A DNA stretch of 64,000 nucleotides from an uncultured Opitutia bacterium (GTDB lineage Bacteria > Verrucomicrobiota > Verrucomicrobiia > Opitutales > UBA953). Shown one piece after another: positions 30,412 to 39,552 of this stretch. How positions within the stretch are numbered: the stretch's first letter is position 1; each line of letters begins with the position of its first letter. A program made the translations under genes and the position numbers. The stretch lies in contig CAMFKE010000003.1 in the NCBI GenBank assembly GCA_945957395.1, forward strand, positions 1 to 64,000, in the 5' to 3' direction. The notes beneath the pieces are model-generated. The model ran no database searches. It worked only from the letters and a program-made list of their open reading frames with translations, and was not told the origin of the DNA.

Positions 30412-31317
30412 TCAGAAGTTGTCGTCGGGGATGTCTTCGTTGGCGAGGTCCTCCTTCTTCATGAAGAAGCGGCGGCGGATGTCGCGGCCGATGCCGTAGA
30501 AGATGTAGGCGAGGAAGAGCGCGGGCACGGCGTAGACGAACCACTTCGCGAGAAGCACGGCGCCCACGACGATGCCGATGAAGGCCTTGGCGCGCGCGCC
30601 GGTGTTCCAGTTGACGTGCTTGAAACTCGGATACGGGATGTTGCTCACCATGATGTACGAGATGAGCAGCATGAGCGGCAGCAGCAGCGGCGAGAGGCGG
30701 AACACCTCGTCGTTGCCGTTCGTGAGCAGCAGCACGAGCGAGGCGGTCATGCCGGCGGCGGCGGGCGAAGGCAGCCCCATGAACTCGCCGGTGCTCTTGC
30801 GCTTCTCGCTTCCGGGCACCAGGGGGTTCGTGATCACATTGAAGCGCGCCAGGCGCACGCCCACGCAAAGCAGGTAGATGAACGCCACGACCCAGCCGTA
30901 GTCGCGCATCAACTCGGCGATGGCCCCGGGCGCGTCGTCCTTCGGGCTCAGGATGAGGAACGACACGAGCAGCGACGGCGCGAGCCCGAAGGACACGGTG
31001 TCGGCGATGGAGTCGAACTCGGCGCCGAAGAGCGACTCGCGGCGCGACATGCGCGCGACGCGACCGTCGAAGGCGTCGCACACGCAGGCGCCCAGGATGA
31101 GGTAGACCGCCATGCGGTAGTCGGCGAAGGCGAGCTTCTCGGCGTCGGCTGCGCCGGCGTGGGTGAACTTGGCGTCGATGCACTTCTGCATGGCCAGGAA
31201 GCCGCACAGCATGTTGCCGGCCGTGAAGGCGTTCGGCAGCAGGTAGATCTTCGAGGCCTCCTCCACGCTCTTGTAGCGCGGCTCGCTCGGCGTCGTCGTT
31301 TCGGGAATGTCGGACAT
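30412..31317 (-). CDS. pssA: CDP-diacylglycerol-serine O-phosphatidyltransferase
   Basis: This CDP-alcohol phosphatidyltransferase of 301 aa transfers the phosphatidyl group to serine, the first step to phosphatidylethanolamine. The catalytic signature DG-x2-AR-x8-G-x3-D-x3-D is complete (CDAFDGRVARM, then LFGAEFDSIADTVSFG). About eight helices are predicted. The serine-specific type II form fits the GVRLARFNVI and EFMGLPSPAAAGM segments of PssA. The tail after FYGIGRDIRRR is acidic. The ATG is directly preceded by CCTTTTCCCC. It is convergent with rlmI. Confidence 0.93.
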   Translation of the reverse strand: MSDIPETTTPSEPRYKSVEEASKIYLLPNAFTAGNMLCGFLAMQKCIDAKFTHAGAADAEKLAFADYRMAVYLILGACVCDAFDGRVARMSRRESLFGAEFDSIADTVSFGLAPSLLVSFLILSPKDDAPGAIAELMRDYGWVVAFIYLLCVGVRLARFNVITNPLVPGSEKRKSTGEFMGLPSPAAAGMTASLVLLLTNGNDEVFRLSPLLLPLMLLISYIMVSNIPYPSFKHVNWNTGARAKAFIGIVVGAVLLAKWFVYAVPALFLAYIFYGIGRDIRRRFFMKKEDLANEDIPDDNF

Positions 31318-31423
31318 GGGGAAAAGGACGGAAGGTTTCAGGGGTCAGGCTTCGGCGTTCAGGCTTTCACGAGGGCGACTTTCGCGCATGAGGCGCGCGG
31401 ACGCCGAAACGGAACCCTCGGGC

Positions 31424-31774
31424 TCACTTCATGAGGCTGTCGAGGTATTCGCCGAACGACTTGTGCGTCTCGATCGCGGCGTCGTCGGAAACGGGCAGCT
31501 TGAAGCGCACCACGAAGTCGGCGATGGACTTCTTGTGCAGCAGGAAGTCGATGCGCACGCCGTCACCCTCGGGAGTGAAGTACACGCGCCATTCGCCGAC
31601 CCGCAGCCGGTACATGGGCCTGCCCGCGCGCTCGAATCGCCCGAGGTCGCCGGAGGGCTCCAGCAGACGCTGGGGCGTTACGGCGCCGATGGCTTCGACG
31701 ATCTCCATCTGATCGAGTTTGCCGAGCTTGTTGAGCTCGGCCATCGCGCGGTTGCTGAAACTGACTTGGAACAT
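31424..31774 (-). CDS. RelE/ParE-fold toxin-like protein
   Basis: This 116-aa protein matches the small RelE/ParE fold. It begins MFQVSFSNRAMAELNKLGK, contains SGDLGRFERAGRPMYRLRVG and the strand pair EWRVYFTPEGDGVRIDFLLHKK, and ends in a longer helical tail of about 30 residues. In RelE relatives this fold cleaves ribosome-bound mRNA or acts on gyrase. No antitoxin-like gene adjoins on either side, so it may be a domesticated chromosomal protein. The pyrimidine tract CCTTTTCCC immediately precedes the ATG. It lies about 100 bases upstream of pssA. Confidence 0.72.
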   Translation of the reverse strand: MFQVSFSNRAMAELNKLGKLDQMEIVEAIGAVTPQRLLEPSGDLGRFERAGRPMYRLRVGEWRVYFTPEGDGVRIDFLLHKKSIADFVVRFKLPVSDDAAIETHKSFGEYLDSLMK

Positions 31775-31941
31775 GGGAAAAGGTGGGCCGCATGCGCGAA
31801 ACGCACGCGTGCGGGTGGCAAGTTTCCGGTTTGAGGCGGATTGCCCACAAAAAAAGCCGGCCGGCCCCTCCGCGCCGGGGCCGGCGCAGCCGAAGCGCCG
31901 ACGGGTTGACGCGCGCCCCGCCCTCGGCTCTTTGTCCGACC

Positions 31942-32154
31942 ATGGAAACGAAACCGGAAAACGCGGCGCGGGCCAAGGCGCTCAGGCGCCGCCAAATCTG
32001 GCTCATCGCGAGCGCCCTGCTTTGCGCCGGGGTCCTTAAGAAGGCCATGAAGGGCGAGCCCACGCTCATCGTGGCCATCGGCGTGAGCTTCCTGGCCCAC
32101 GCCGTGGGCATCGTGGCGATTGAGGTTTTCAGGCGCCGCCTGCTCTCCCGCTAG
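31942..32154 (+). CDS. Small two-helix membrane protein
   Basis: This 70-aa protein has a basic N terminus (RAKALRRRQ), two hydrophobic segments (IWLIASALLCAGVL and LIVAIGVSFLAHAVGIVAI) and a basic tail (FRRRLLSR). Function is unknown. It is divergent from the RelE-like gene and convergent with the Asp-box protein, 12 bases from its stop. The composition fits a small inner-membrane protein, but the length alone leaves some doubt. Confidence 0.5.
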   Translation: METKPENAARAKALRRRQIWLIASALLCAGVLKKAMKGEPTLIVAIGVSFLAHAVGIVAIEVFRRRLLSR

Positions 32155-32166
32155 GCGCCCGCCGGC

Positions 32167-34905
32167 TCACTCCACGACCGGTTCCGGGCGCTCGAAGCGC
32201 ATGTCGTCGTCGGTGGCGGCGCTGAAGAGATCGTGGCGATGACGGTGCTTGAGCGCCTTGCGCTCGGCCTCGGCGCGGGCGAAGGACTCCTCGTCCTGGT
32301 CGTCCAACTTGCGCGCCAGATAGAGCGAGTGCTCGACGCCGTAGCGCGCCTTCGGGTCGTCCAGCGCGAGCAGGACATCCTTGAGCTTGCCCAAGTCGGC
32401 GTCGGCGCCGCCGACCTTCACGAAGTCCGCGAGCCTGGCGGAGGAGCTGCGCCCCTGCGCGTCGCTCACGCGCAACTCGACGGAGTACGCGCCGGGCTTG
32501 GCGCCCGCGTAGCTGACGACAGGGTTCTCGTCCGTCGAGGAGTCCGGCGTGCCTCCGGGGAAGGACCAAGTCCACTTCGCGCCCTTGGCCGGGAGCGCCG
32601 AATGGCAGAAGAACTTCACGCTGGTGGCGGCCGGCGTGACCCTGTTGTGCGAGGCCGCGATGAGGGCGCGCGGTGAGAAATCCTGGGCCAGCGGCGCGGT
32701 CCACACGCCCTGCGAGGTGCCGGCGCGCAGAATGCCGGCGGCGTAGTCGGCCTGAAGGAAGGGAATGTCCGCATACGGCAGGCCCTTCGCGTAGGGCACC
32801 CAGGCGTCCATGTCGTCGTTGCGATAGTAGAGGCCGGGGTGGCAGCCCAGATAAACGCCGCCCTTGGTGCCGCGCTGCAGCAACATGGTGCGCACCTCGG
32901 TTTCACCGATGCCCGTGGAGAAGTCGGCCCAGGTCTTGCCGCCGTCCTTGGAGCGCAGCACCCGCGCGCCCTTGCCGCGCCCGGCGACGCTCAGCCAGAG
33001 GTCGTTCGGGTCGCTCTCGCTGATGGCGATGTCGGAGTAGCCGCGGCGCTCGTCCTTGGGCGTGATGTCCACCCAGGTCTTGCCGCCGTCGAGGGAGCGC
33101 TCCACGACCCTGTCGGGCCCGGATATGACGACCATGACCTCGGCGTTGCCCGGCTGCAGGCGAAGGCGCCGCGCGTAGCCGCCCTCCTTGCGCCACAGGG
33201 TGGTGATGGTGTGGAAGTTGTCGTCGGTGCGGGCGACCTGCTGGGCGACGGTCTTGTGCGGGTTGTCGGGGGCGGTCTCCTTGTGCAGGGCGAAGAAGGT
33301 GTATGCGAGATTCGGATGCGGCTCCGGAGTGCGATACGGGATGTAACCGAAGTCCACGGCGGACCGGCGCCAGGGCGCCTTGTCGGCCGGCGAGAGGGGG
33401 CGGCGGATCACCTCGTTCCACCAGGGCGTACCGTAGACCCAGCGGTCGTCGAAGAGGTTCACAAAGGCGGTCTGCGCGTCGGCGCCCCCGGCGCTGTACC
33501 AGCCGTTCTCGTAGTTTTTCTCGTCGTAGACGGCGATGGTCGAGTGGTTGATGCCGGAGGCGAGGATGCCGGTCTTGAACGACCCGCCGAAGCCCCACAG
33601 CTGCTGGCCGCAGTAACCTTCGCAGTGGCGGCTCACCGCCTTGGGCGTGGCGGCCAGGTCCACCTCGTTGAGCCCGCCGTCGTGGACGACCCACAGGCGC
33701 GAGCCGCGCACCACGGCGTCCTGAATGTCCGGATGAATCTCCTGTCCGTCGTACTTGTTCGTCCAAGTCCTCCCGCCGTCGCGACTGGCGGTCATGCCGG
33801 TGCCCCCGGCCACCACGAGATTCGCGTCGGTGTCGGACACGGCCAGCGCGTGGTCCCAGCCGATCTGCACGAGCCCCATGGGCACATAGCTGTCGTCCTT
33901 CTTGCGGTCGTAAGTCTTCTTGTCCGCCTCGTCCGGCCAGTACTGGTGGAAGCCGAAAAGGCCGTCGGGCTGCGGCATGAACTCATAGTTCTGCCGAACC
34001 GGGGCGTAGGTGCGACCGCGGTTGTCCGAGCGGAAAAGACCGGTAAGAAACGCCTTCTTGGTCTCGCCCGTGCCGACCTTCACATCGCGGTCGCCGAAAG
34101 CCATGAACCAGACCGAGTCGGGCTTGGCGCGCGAGACGGCCAGGCTGGCGCGGTGAATGGTGCGAAACTCCAGAGCAGGCCCGTACGGACGGAAGGTCTT
34201 GCCGGAATCTTCCGACACCAAAAGCGAGAGCGCGGGCGACTTGCCGGGGCGCGAAACCAGCGCGTAGGCGACCGATCCGTTGAGCGGGTGAAACTCCATG
34301 TCATGCACGATCACACCCGACTCCGCGGTCGTCCAAGTCTTGCCGGCGTCCTCCGTGCGTTGGATTTTGCGGTCGGCGTAGGCGATGGCGGTGGCCGGGT
34401 GCAGCGGGGACACCGCGACCAGGCAGTGCATGCGCGCGTTGGGCGCGGCATCGGGCCGCGAAAGCGCCGTGAACGACCAAGTGTCGCCGGAGTCCGGGGA
34501 GATGGCCAGCCCCTTGTCCGTGGCGGCCCAGACGCCGCGTGGGTTGGATCGCGAAAAGCGCACGCGATACACCTGCTCCACCGGCATGCCGTGCGTGACG
34601 AACTTCCAGGTCTTGCCGGCGTCGACGCTCTTCCAGATACCGGTGGTGTCGCCGCCGATGAGCACCATGTCGGGCTTGGCGGGGTTCACATCCACGCTGC
34701 GAAACACGCCGTAGCCGGGCCCCCGGTGCCCCATCCTCCGGTCGATGCCGAACGCCCCCAACTGCTTCCATATCGCCGCCGCGGGCGCGGCGACCTTCAC
34801 CTCCGGCGCCGGCGAACCGGCGGGCGGCGTCGCCGATTGCGCGAATGCCAGGACGGGGGCGAGGGCGGAAATGGCAAGGGATACGGAAAGCGGTCGGGCG
34901 TTCAT
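32167..34905 (-). CDS. Secreted Asp-box (BNR) beta-propeller protein with PKD domain
   Basis: This 912-aa exported protein begins with a signal peptide (MNARPLSVSLAISALAPVLAFAQ). The body carries about eight Asp-box motifs of the form S-x-D-x-G-x-T-W (SVDAGKTWKF, SPDSGDTWSF, TEDAGKTWTT, SRDGGRTWTN, SLDGGKTWVD, SKDGGKTWAD), typical of sialidase-like and xyloglucanase/VPS10-type propellers. Around residue 735 a PKD-type Ig-like domain follows (KWTWSFPGGTPD and VVSYAGAKPGAYSVELRV), then a charged C-terminal tail of about 80 residues. Two seven-bladed halves as in GH74 are plausible, but I cannot identify catalytic acids. The substrate is unknown; glycan binding or hydrolysis is the likeliest role. 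Confidence 0.82.
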   Translation of the reverse strand: MNARPLSVSLAISALAPVLAFAQSATPPAGSPAPEVKVAAPAAAIWKQLGAFGIDRRMGHRGPGYGVFRSVDVNPAKPDMVLIGGDTTGIWKSVDAGKTWKFVTHGMPVEQVYRVRFSRSNPRGVWAATDKGLAISPDSGDTWSFTALSRPDAAPNARMHCLVAVSPLHPATAIAYADRKIQRTEDAGKTWTTAESGVIVHDMEFHPLNGSVAYALVSRPGKSPALSLLVSEDSGKTFRPYGPALEFRTIHRASLAVSRAKPDSVWFMAFGDRDVKVGTGETKKAFLTGLFRSDNRGRTYAPVRQNYEFMPQPDGLFGFHQYWPDEADKKTYDRKKDDSYVPMGLVQIGWDHALAVSDTDANLVVAGGTGMTASRDGGRTWTNKYDGQEIHPDIQDAVVRGSRLWVVHDGGLNEVDLAATPKAVSRHCEGYCGQQLWGFGGSFKTGILASGINHSTIAVYDEKNYENGWYSAGGADAQTAFVNLFDDRWVYGTPWWNEVIRRPLSPADKAPWRRSAVDFGYIPYRTPEPHPNLAYTFFALHKETAPDNPHKTVAQQVARTDDNFHTITTLWRKEGGYARRLRLQPGNAEVMVVISGPDRVVERSLDGGKTWVDITPKDERRGYSDIAISESDPNDLWLSVAGRGKGARVLRSKDGGKTWADFSTGIGETEVRTMLLQRGTKGGVYLGCHPGLYYRNDDMDAWVPYAKGLPYADIPFLQADYAAGILRAGTSQGVWTAPLAQDFSPRALIAASHNRVTPAATSVKFFCHSALPAKGAKWTWSFPGGTPDSSTDENPVVSYAGAKPGAYSVELRVSDAQGRSSSARLADFVKVGGADADLGKLKDVLLALDDPKARYGVEHSLYLARKLDDQDEESFARAEAERKALKHRHRHDLFSAATDDDMRFERPEPVVE

Positions 34906-35147
34906 GATGCAGGAAGTTTTTCGGACATTCTCCGGCCGCGCAAGTTCCACTCCGATTTGAAAACCCGGCAAAGACCCCCGGGACTACGCGAACAGACGCC
35001 GAACACACCCTCGCCCACCCAGTCCCGCCCCATCGACTCAACACCCCGGTACCGCCCGTGCTCCTCATTTCCCGGTTGCCAACGCGAACGCGCGCCCGTG
35101 AATCCGCGCGTTCACCCGAACCTCTTTCCCGAACCCCTTTTCAACCC

Positions 35148-36356
<1,209 letters not shown>

Positions 36357-36375
36357 GCGGCCCGGGCCTCTTCAA

Positions 36376-36419
36376 GAAAAATCCCCGCGACGCCACTCCG
36401 GCGCGCGGGGATTTTTTTC
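36376..36419. terminator. Bidirectional terminator
   Basis: AAAAATCCCCGCG pairs with CGCGGGGATTTTT around an inner loop that itself can pair, followed by seven T. It lies between the convergent dehydrogenase and DUF481 genes. Confidence 0.9.
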
Positions 36420-36459
36420 GCCCGGGCCGAGCGTCGCCGGGCGGGGCGGCTGAAACGCC

Positions 36460-37479
36460 TCAGAAGCGGATGCCCACGCCGGCGGACACGAAGGTCTGGA
36501 AGCGATCGATGCCGGCGTTCGGGTCCACATCCCAGTTGAGCGCGGCGCGCACGCTGAACGCCAGCCAGCGCCGCACGAGGAACTCCACCTCCACGCCGCC
36601 CTCGAGGGTCAGGCGCCGTTCGCGCTGCACCGCGCGCTGAAGGCTGAACTCATGGCGCAGCACGATGCCCTCGTCGATCACCCAGGCGAGCTCCTCGGAG
36701 ATGAAGAAGAAGGGTTTTGAGCGGCTGTTCGTGTAATCGTTGTCCAGATACCTGTCCGTTCGCATCATGGGCCCTGCGATGAGCGCCCCGCGGAATGTCT
36801 CGGTCTCCAGGTAACGGTACCCCAGTCCGATGAACTGCTGCACGCGCCAGTCGATGCCCTGCGCGCGGTCGTGCAGATACCGGGCGGTGATGTCGCCGAA
36901 ATAGGTCGGGTCGAAGTCGTGGCGGAAGCGCGTCTCCCCGGAAAGGCGGTCCCCGGTGATGATCCTTCGCCCGTCGGGCTCGATTTGAGAAGCCCTGGAA
37001 ATGTCCATGCGCAGCCGCAGTTCGTCCTCATGGCCGCGCCAGCGCCCCTCGTACTCGGCGCGCAGCGAGGAGCTCGTGATCTGCGCGGACTGGCTCATGA
37101 AACCGAAGACGAGCTTGTGGTTCCAATGGTCCAGCAGCGAAACCTCCTCGCCCGCCGCGGGCCTCGGCTCGATCTCGTTGATGGTCGAAAGCCCCGGGTG
37201 GCTCGCCGAGCCGCGCCAGCCCTCGCGGAAGATGGGCACCTCCACGGGGTCCTCCACCTCGACCTTCGGCACGCTCTCGTCCACGAGTTCGCGTATCTCG
37301 GCCGAGTCGATGACCTGTCGCCCGTAGCGCTGGCTGTCGAAGACCACGCGGCGCCCGTCGTTCTCGATAATCTTGCCCTTCAGACGGTCGCCGTTGCGCA
37401 GCATCACCGTATCCGCCATCGCCGGCGCGCCCGCCAGCAGGCAGGTCGCCAGCGCCAGGAATGCACCGGATTTCCTCAT
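36460..37479 (-). CDS. DUF481 family outer-membrane protein
   Basis: This 339-aa exported protein has a signal peptide cleaved after AGAPAMA. Residues 23-70 form the small SH3-like module usual in this family (DTVMLRNGDRLKGKIIENDG). The remainder is a beta-rich DUF481 (YdiY-like) domain with alternating strands and a terminal aromatic (SAGVGIRF), as expected for an outer-membrane barrel. E. coli YdiY is salt- and acid-responsive, but its function is unknown. The next gene upstream is the divergent arsR, 131 bases away. Confidence 0.82.
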   Translation of the reverse strand: MRKSGAFLALATCLLAGAPAMADTVMLRNGDRLKGKIIENDGRRVVFDSQRYGRQVIDSAEIRELVDESVPKVEVEDPVEVPIFREGWRGSASHPGLSTINEIEPRPAAGEEVSLLDHWNHKLVFGFMSQSAQITSSSLRAEYEGRWRGHEDELRLRMDISRASQIEPDGRRIITGDRLSGETRFRHDFDPTYFGDITARYLHDRAQGIDWRVQQFIGLGYRYLETETFRGALIAGPMMRTDRYLDNDYTNSRSKPFFFISEELAWVIDEGIVLRHEFSLQRAVQRERRLTLEGGVEVEFLVRRWLAFSVRAALNWDVDPNAGIDRFQTFVSAGVGIRF

Positions 37480-37575
37480 CGCCCACAGGGTTGCAGACCC
37501 CTCGCCCCGGCGAAAGCCAATTCTGTTTCCGACGCCCTCGCCGGGGCGTCATTTGGCGAAAAAGCCATGCGTGCC

Positions 37576-37605
37576 TTGACTCATGGCCTTTTGGCCAAAT
37601 ATAAA
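37576..37605 (+). promoter_or_regulatory. Sigma-70-type promoter with embedded ArsR operator
   Basis: TTGACT (37576) and TATAAA (37600) are separated by 18 bases. The spacer contains the inverted repeat TGGCC-TTTT-GGCCA (37584-37597), a good candidate operator for the ArsR encoded directly downstream. The predicted transcription start falls at or next to the arsR ATG at 37611, so this mRNA may be leaderless. Confidence 0.7.
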
Positions 37606-37610
37606 GCCGC

Positions 37611-37970
37611 ATGACCACCGCGAAGAAAACGACGGACACCCTGCGCCACGGACTCGACGAGGGCGCGGGAGTGTTCAAGGCGCTGGGGCACCCGGAGCGG
37701 CTGCGCGTCGTGAGGCTGCTCGCCCGGGGACCGCTCTGCGTGTGCGACCTGCACGAGGCCTGCCCCTCCGACATGTCCACCCTCTCCAAACACCTGGCCG
37801 TGCTTCTGCGCGCCGGGGTCGTGAGCCGCGAACGCCGCGGTCGCGAACTGCACTACTCGCTCAAACTCACCTGCGCGGCCGACTTCCTCGAATGCCTGCT
37901 GCGCGAACGCCCGGGATGCGCGTGCGCCGTCACGCCGACCGCCAACACCAGCAAAAAGCCCTGCCGATGA
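37611..37970 (+). CDS. arsR: ArsR/SmtB family metalloregulator (first copy)
   Basis: This 119-aa winged-helix repressor is released from DNA by trivalent arsenic or antimony. The arsenite site is the classical CVC in GPLCVCDLHEA (Cys43, Cys45) in the alpha3 region, and the recognition helix is DMSTLSKHLAVLLRAGVV. The C-terminal tail adds three more Cys (GCACAVT and the final KKPCR). It leads the island, with its promoter and operator directly upstream, and its TGA overlaps the next gene's ATG by four bases (ATGA), indicating coupling. Confidence 0.93.
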   Translation: MTTAKKTTDTLRHGLDEGAGVFKALGHPERLRVVRLLARGPLCVCDLHEACPSDMSTLSKHLAVLLRAGVVSRERRGRELHYSLKLTCAADFLECLLRERPGCACAVTPTANTSKKPCR

Positions 37971-39088
37971 ACAACTCCTCCTGCTGCGGGCGCGCCGAGA
38001 ACCGCCCGTCCTCCGGCGACTCCTCCTGCGCCTGCTCCTCTCCCGCCTCCTCGCCGGCCGCCTCACCGCGGGCGCTGCGCCTGCGCTTCCTTCGCCTCGC
38101 GCTGGTCGTCGCCGCCGCCGCCTTCCTTTATCCGAACCTGGATACGCTGGCCAACGCGCTCACCTACGATGTGCTGGGCGTCGCCCGCGGATCGCTCCTA
38201 GGCGAGGCGCTGGCGTTCTTCTTTTATGACACGCCCAAGGTGCTGCTCCTGCTCATGGGTGTCGTGTACACCATGGGCCTCGTGCAGAGCGCCTTCACCC
38301 CGGAGCGCACCCGACGCTTCCTCGCCGGCCGCAACGCGGCGACCTCGCACGGGCTGGCCGTTCTGCTCGGCGTGGTCACACCGTTCTGCTCCTGCTCGTC
38401 GGTCCCGCTGTTCATCGGTTTCGTGACTTCCGGCGTGCCGCTGGGCGTGACCTTCACCTTCCTGCTGGCATCGCCGCTGGTGAGCGAGATCATGGTCGTG
38501 CTCCTTTTCGCCCTGTTCGGCTGGAAGGTCGCCGGGCTCTACCTCGTGACCGGCGCGACCATCGCGATGCTCGCGGGCCTGATCATCGACCGGCTCAAAA
38601 TGGAGCGCCATGTGGAAGGCTGGGTGCGCGAAATCGTCGCCTCGCAGGAGGACGATTCGCCCGCCGAGAGCGGCTGGTCCGCCCGTCTCGACTATGCGGC
38701 CAAAGCGCTGCGCGAGGTGCTCGGGCGCGTGTGGCCCTTCCTGGTGGGCGGCATCGCCATCGGTGCAGGCATCCACGGATACATGCCCGCCGACGCCCTG
38801 GCGAGCGTCATGGGGCGCGACGCCTGGTGGTCCGTGCCCGCCGCGGTGCTCATCGGCATCCCCCTGTACTCCGATCCCGCCGGGGTCGTCCCGGTGATGC
38901 AGGCGCTGCTGGGCAAAGGTGCGGCGCTGGGCACCACCATGGCCTTCATGATGGCCACCATCGCGCTCTCGCTGCCGGAGCTGCTCATGCTGCGCAAAGT
39001 GCTCAAGCCCCGGCTCATCGCCACCTTCGTGGGCATCGTCGCGACCGGCATCCTGCTGGTCGGCTACCTCTTCAACGCCGTGCTCTGA
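37967..39088 (+). CDS. ArsP/DUF318-type permease (first copy)
   Basis: This eight-helix permease of the PF03773 family has 373 aa; characterised members (ArsP) export trivalent organoarsenicals. The hallmark TPFCSCSSVPLFIGFV lies in the fourth membrane region, and the second half repeats the fold (VWPFLVGGIAIGAGIHGYM, PLYSDPAGVVPVMQALLGKG). The cytoplasmic N terminus is unusual: MNNSSCCGRAENRPSS with further CAC, about five Cys in the first 25 residues. The ATG overlaps the arsR stop. It is followed after 39 bases by a small thioredoxin-like gene. Confidence 0.88.
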   Translation: MNNSSCCGRAENRPSSGDSSCACSSPASSPAASPRALRLRFLRLALVVAAAAFLYPNLDTLANALTYDVLGVARGSLLGEALAFFFYDTPKVLLLLMGVVYTMGLVQSAFTPERTRRFLAGRNAATSHGLAVLLGVVTPFCSCSSVPLFIGFVTSGVPLGVTFTFLLASPLVSEIMVVLLFALFGWKVAGLYLVTGATIAMLAGLIIDRLKMERHVEGWVREIVASQEDDSPAESGWSARLDYAAKALREVLGRVWPFLVGGIAIGAGIHGYMPADALASVMGRDAWWSVPAAVLIGIPLYSDPAGVVPVMQALLGKGAALGTTMAFMMATIALSLPELLMLRKVLKPRLIATFVGIVATGILLVGYLFNAVL

Positions 39089-39127
39089 AAACTTCCCCCC
39101 CCAAAAAACCAACCCCACGCACATCCC

Positions 39128-39370
39128 ATGAAAACCATCCAGATTCTCGGCCCCGGTTGCGCCAAGTGCACCGAACTCGCCCGCCTCGCGGAGGCCGCCG
39201 CCAAGGAACTCGGGTTCGAGTACCGCATCGAGAAGATCAGCGACCTCGCCTTGATCGCGAAGATGGGCGTGTTCGTCACCCCCGGCCTGGCCGTGGACGG
39301 CAAGGTGCTCGTGAAGGGCAAGCTGCCTTCATCCGACGAGGTGAAGCGCCTGCTCGCGTCCGCCCAATAA
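39128..39370 (+). CDS. Small thioredoxin-like CxxC protein
   Basis: This 80-aa glutaredoxin-fold protein has the active site GPGCAKC after the first strand (MKTIQILGPGCAKCTEL), the cis-Pro loop VFVTPGLAVDGKVLVKG and the final helix DEVKRLLASAQ. It belongs to the redox-active disulfide protein 2 type (TM0996-like), often encoded beside PF03773 permeases. It may reduce or carry the permease substrate; this is inference from context. No Shine-Dalgarno is visible; the leader has a long C/A run. Confidence 0.88.
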   Translation: MKTIQILGPGCAKCTELARLAEAAAKELGFEYRIEKISDLALIAKMGVFVTPGLAVDGKVLVKGKLPSSDEVKRLLASAQ

Positions 39371-39552
39371 GCCCGGAGCCGCATAGCCCGAGCGCCGACG
39401 GGGCTCGGGCCGGAGCAAAGGCGTCGCACCCCCGGGTTGCCATGACTTGGCGAAAGTGGGCATCATAAGAGGGACGAGCGCCCGTCTGCACGGCATACGC
39501 CGAGACCTCCCCGTTCATTTTGATCCGTCCCATATCCGAAATCACTCCCACC

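Noticed and set aside
39386-39410. GC-rich hairpin between the thioredoxin-like gene and the second permease
   Set aside because: The arms pair well (GCCCGAGC/GCTCGGGC) but no T tract follows, so I do not call it a terminator.
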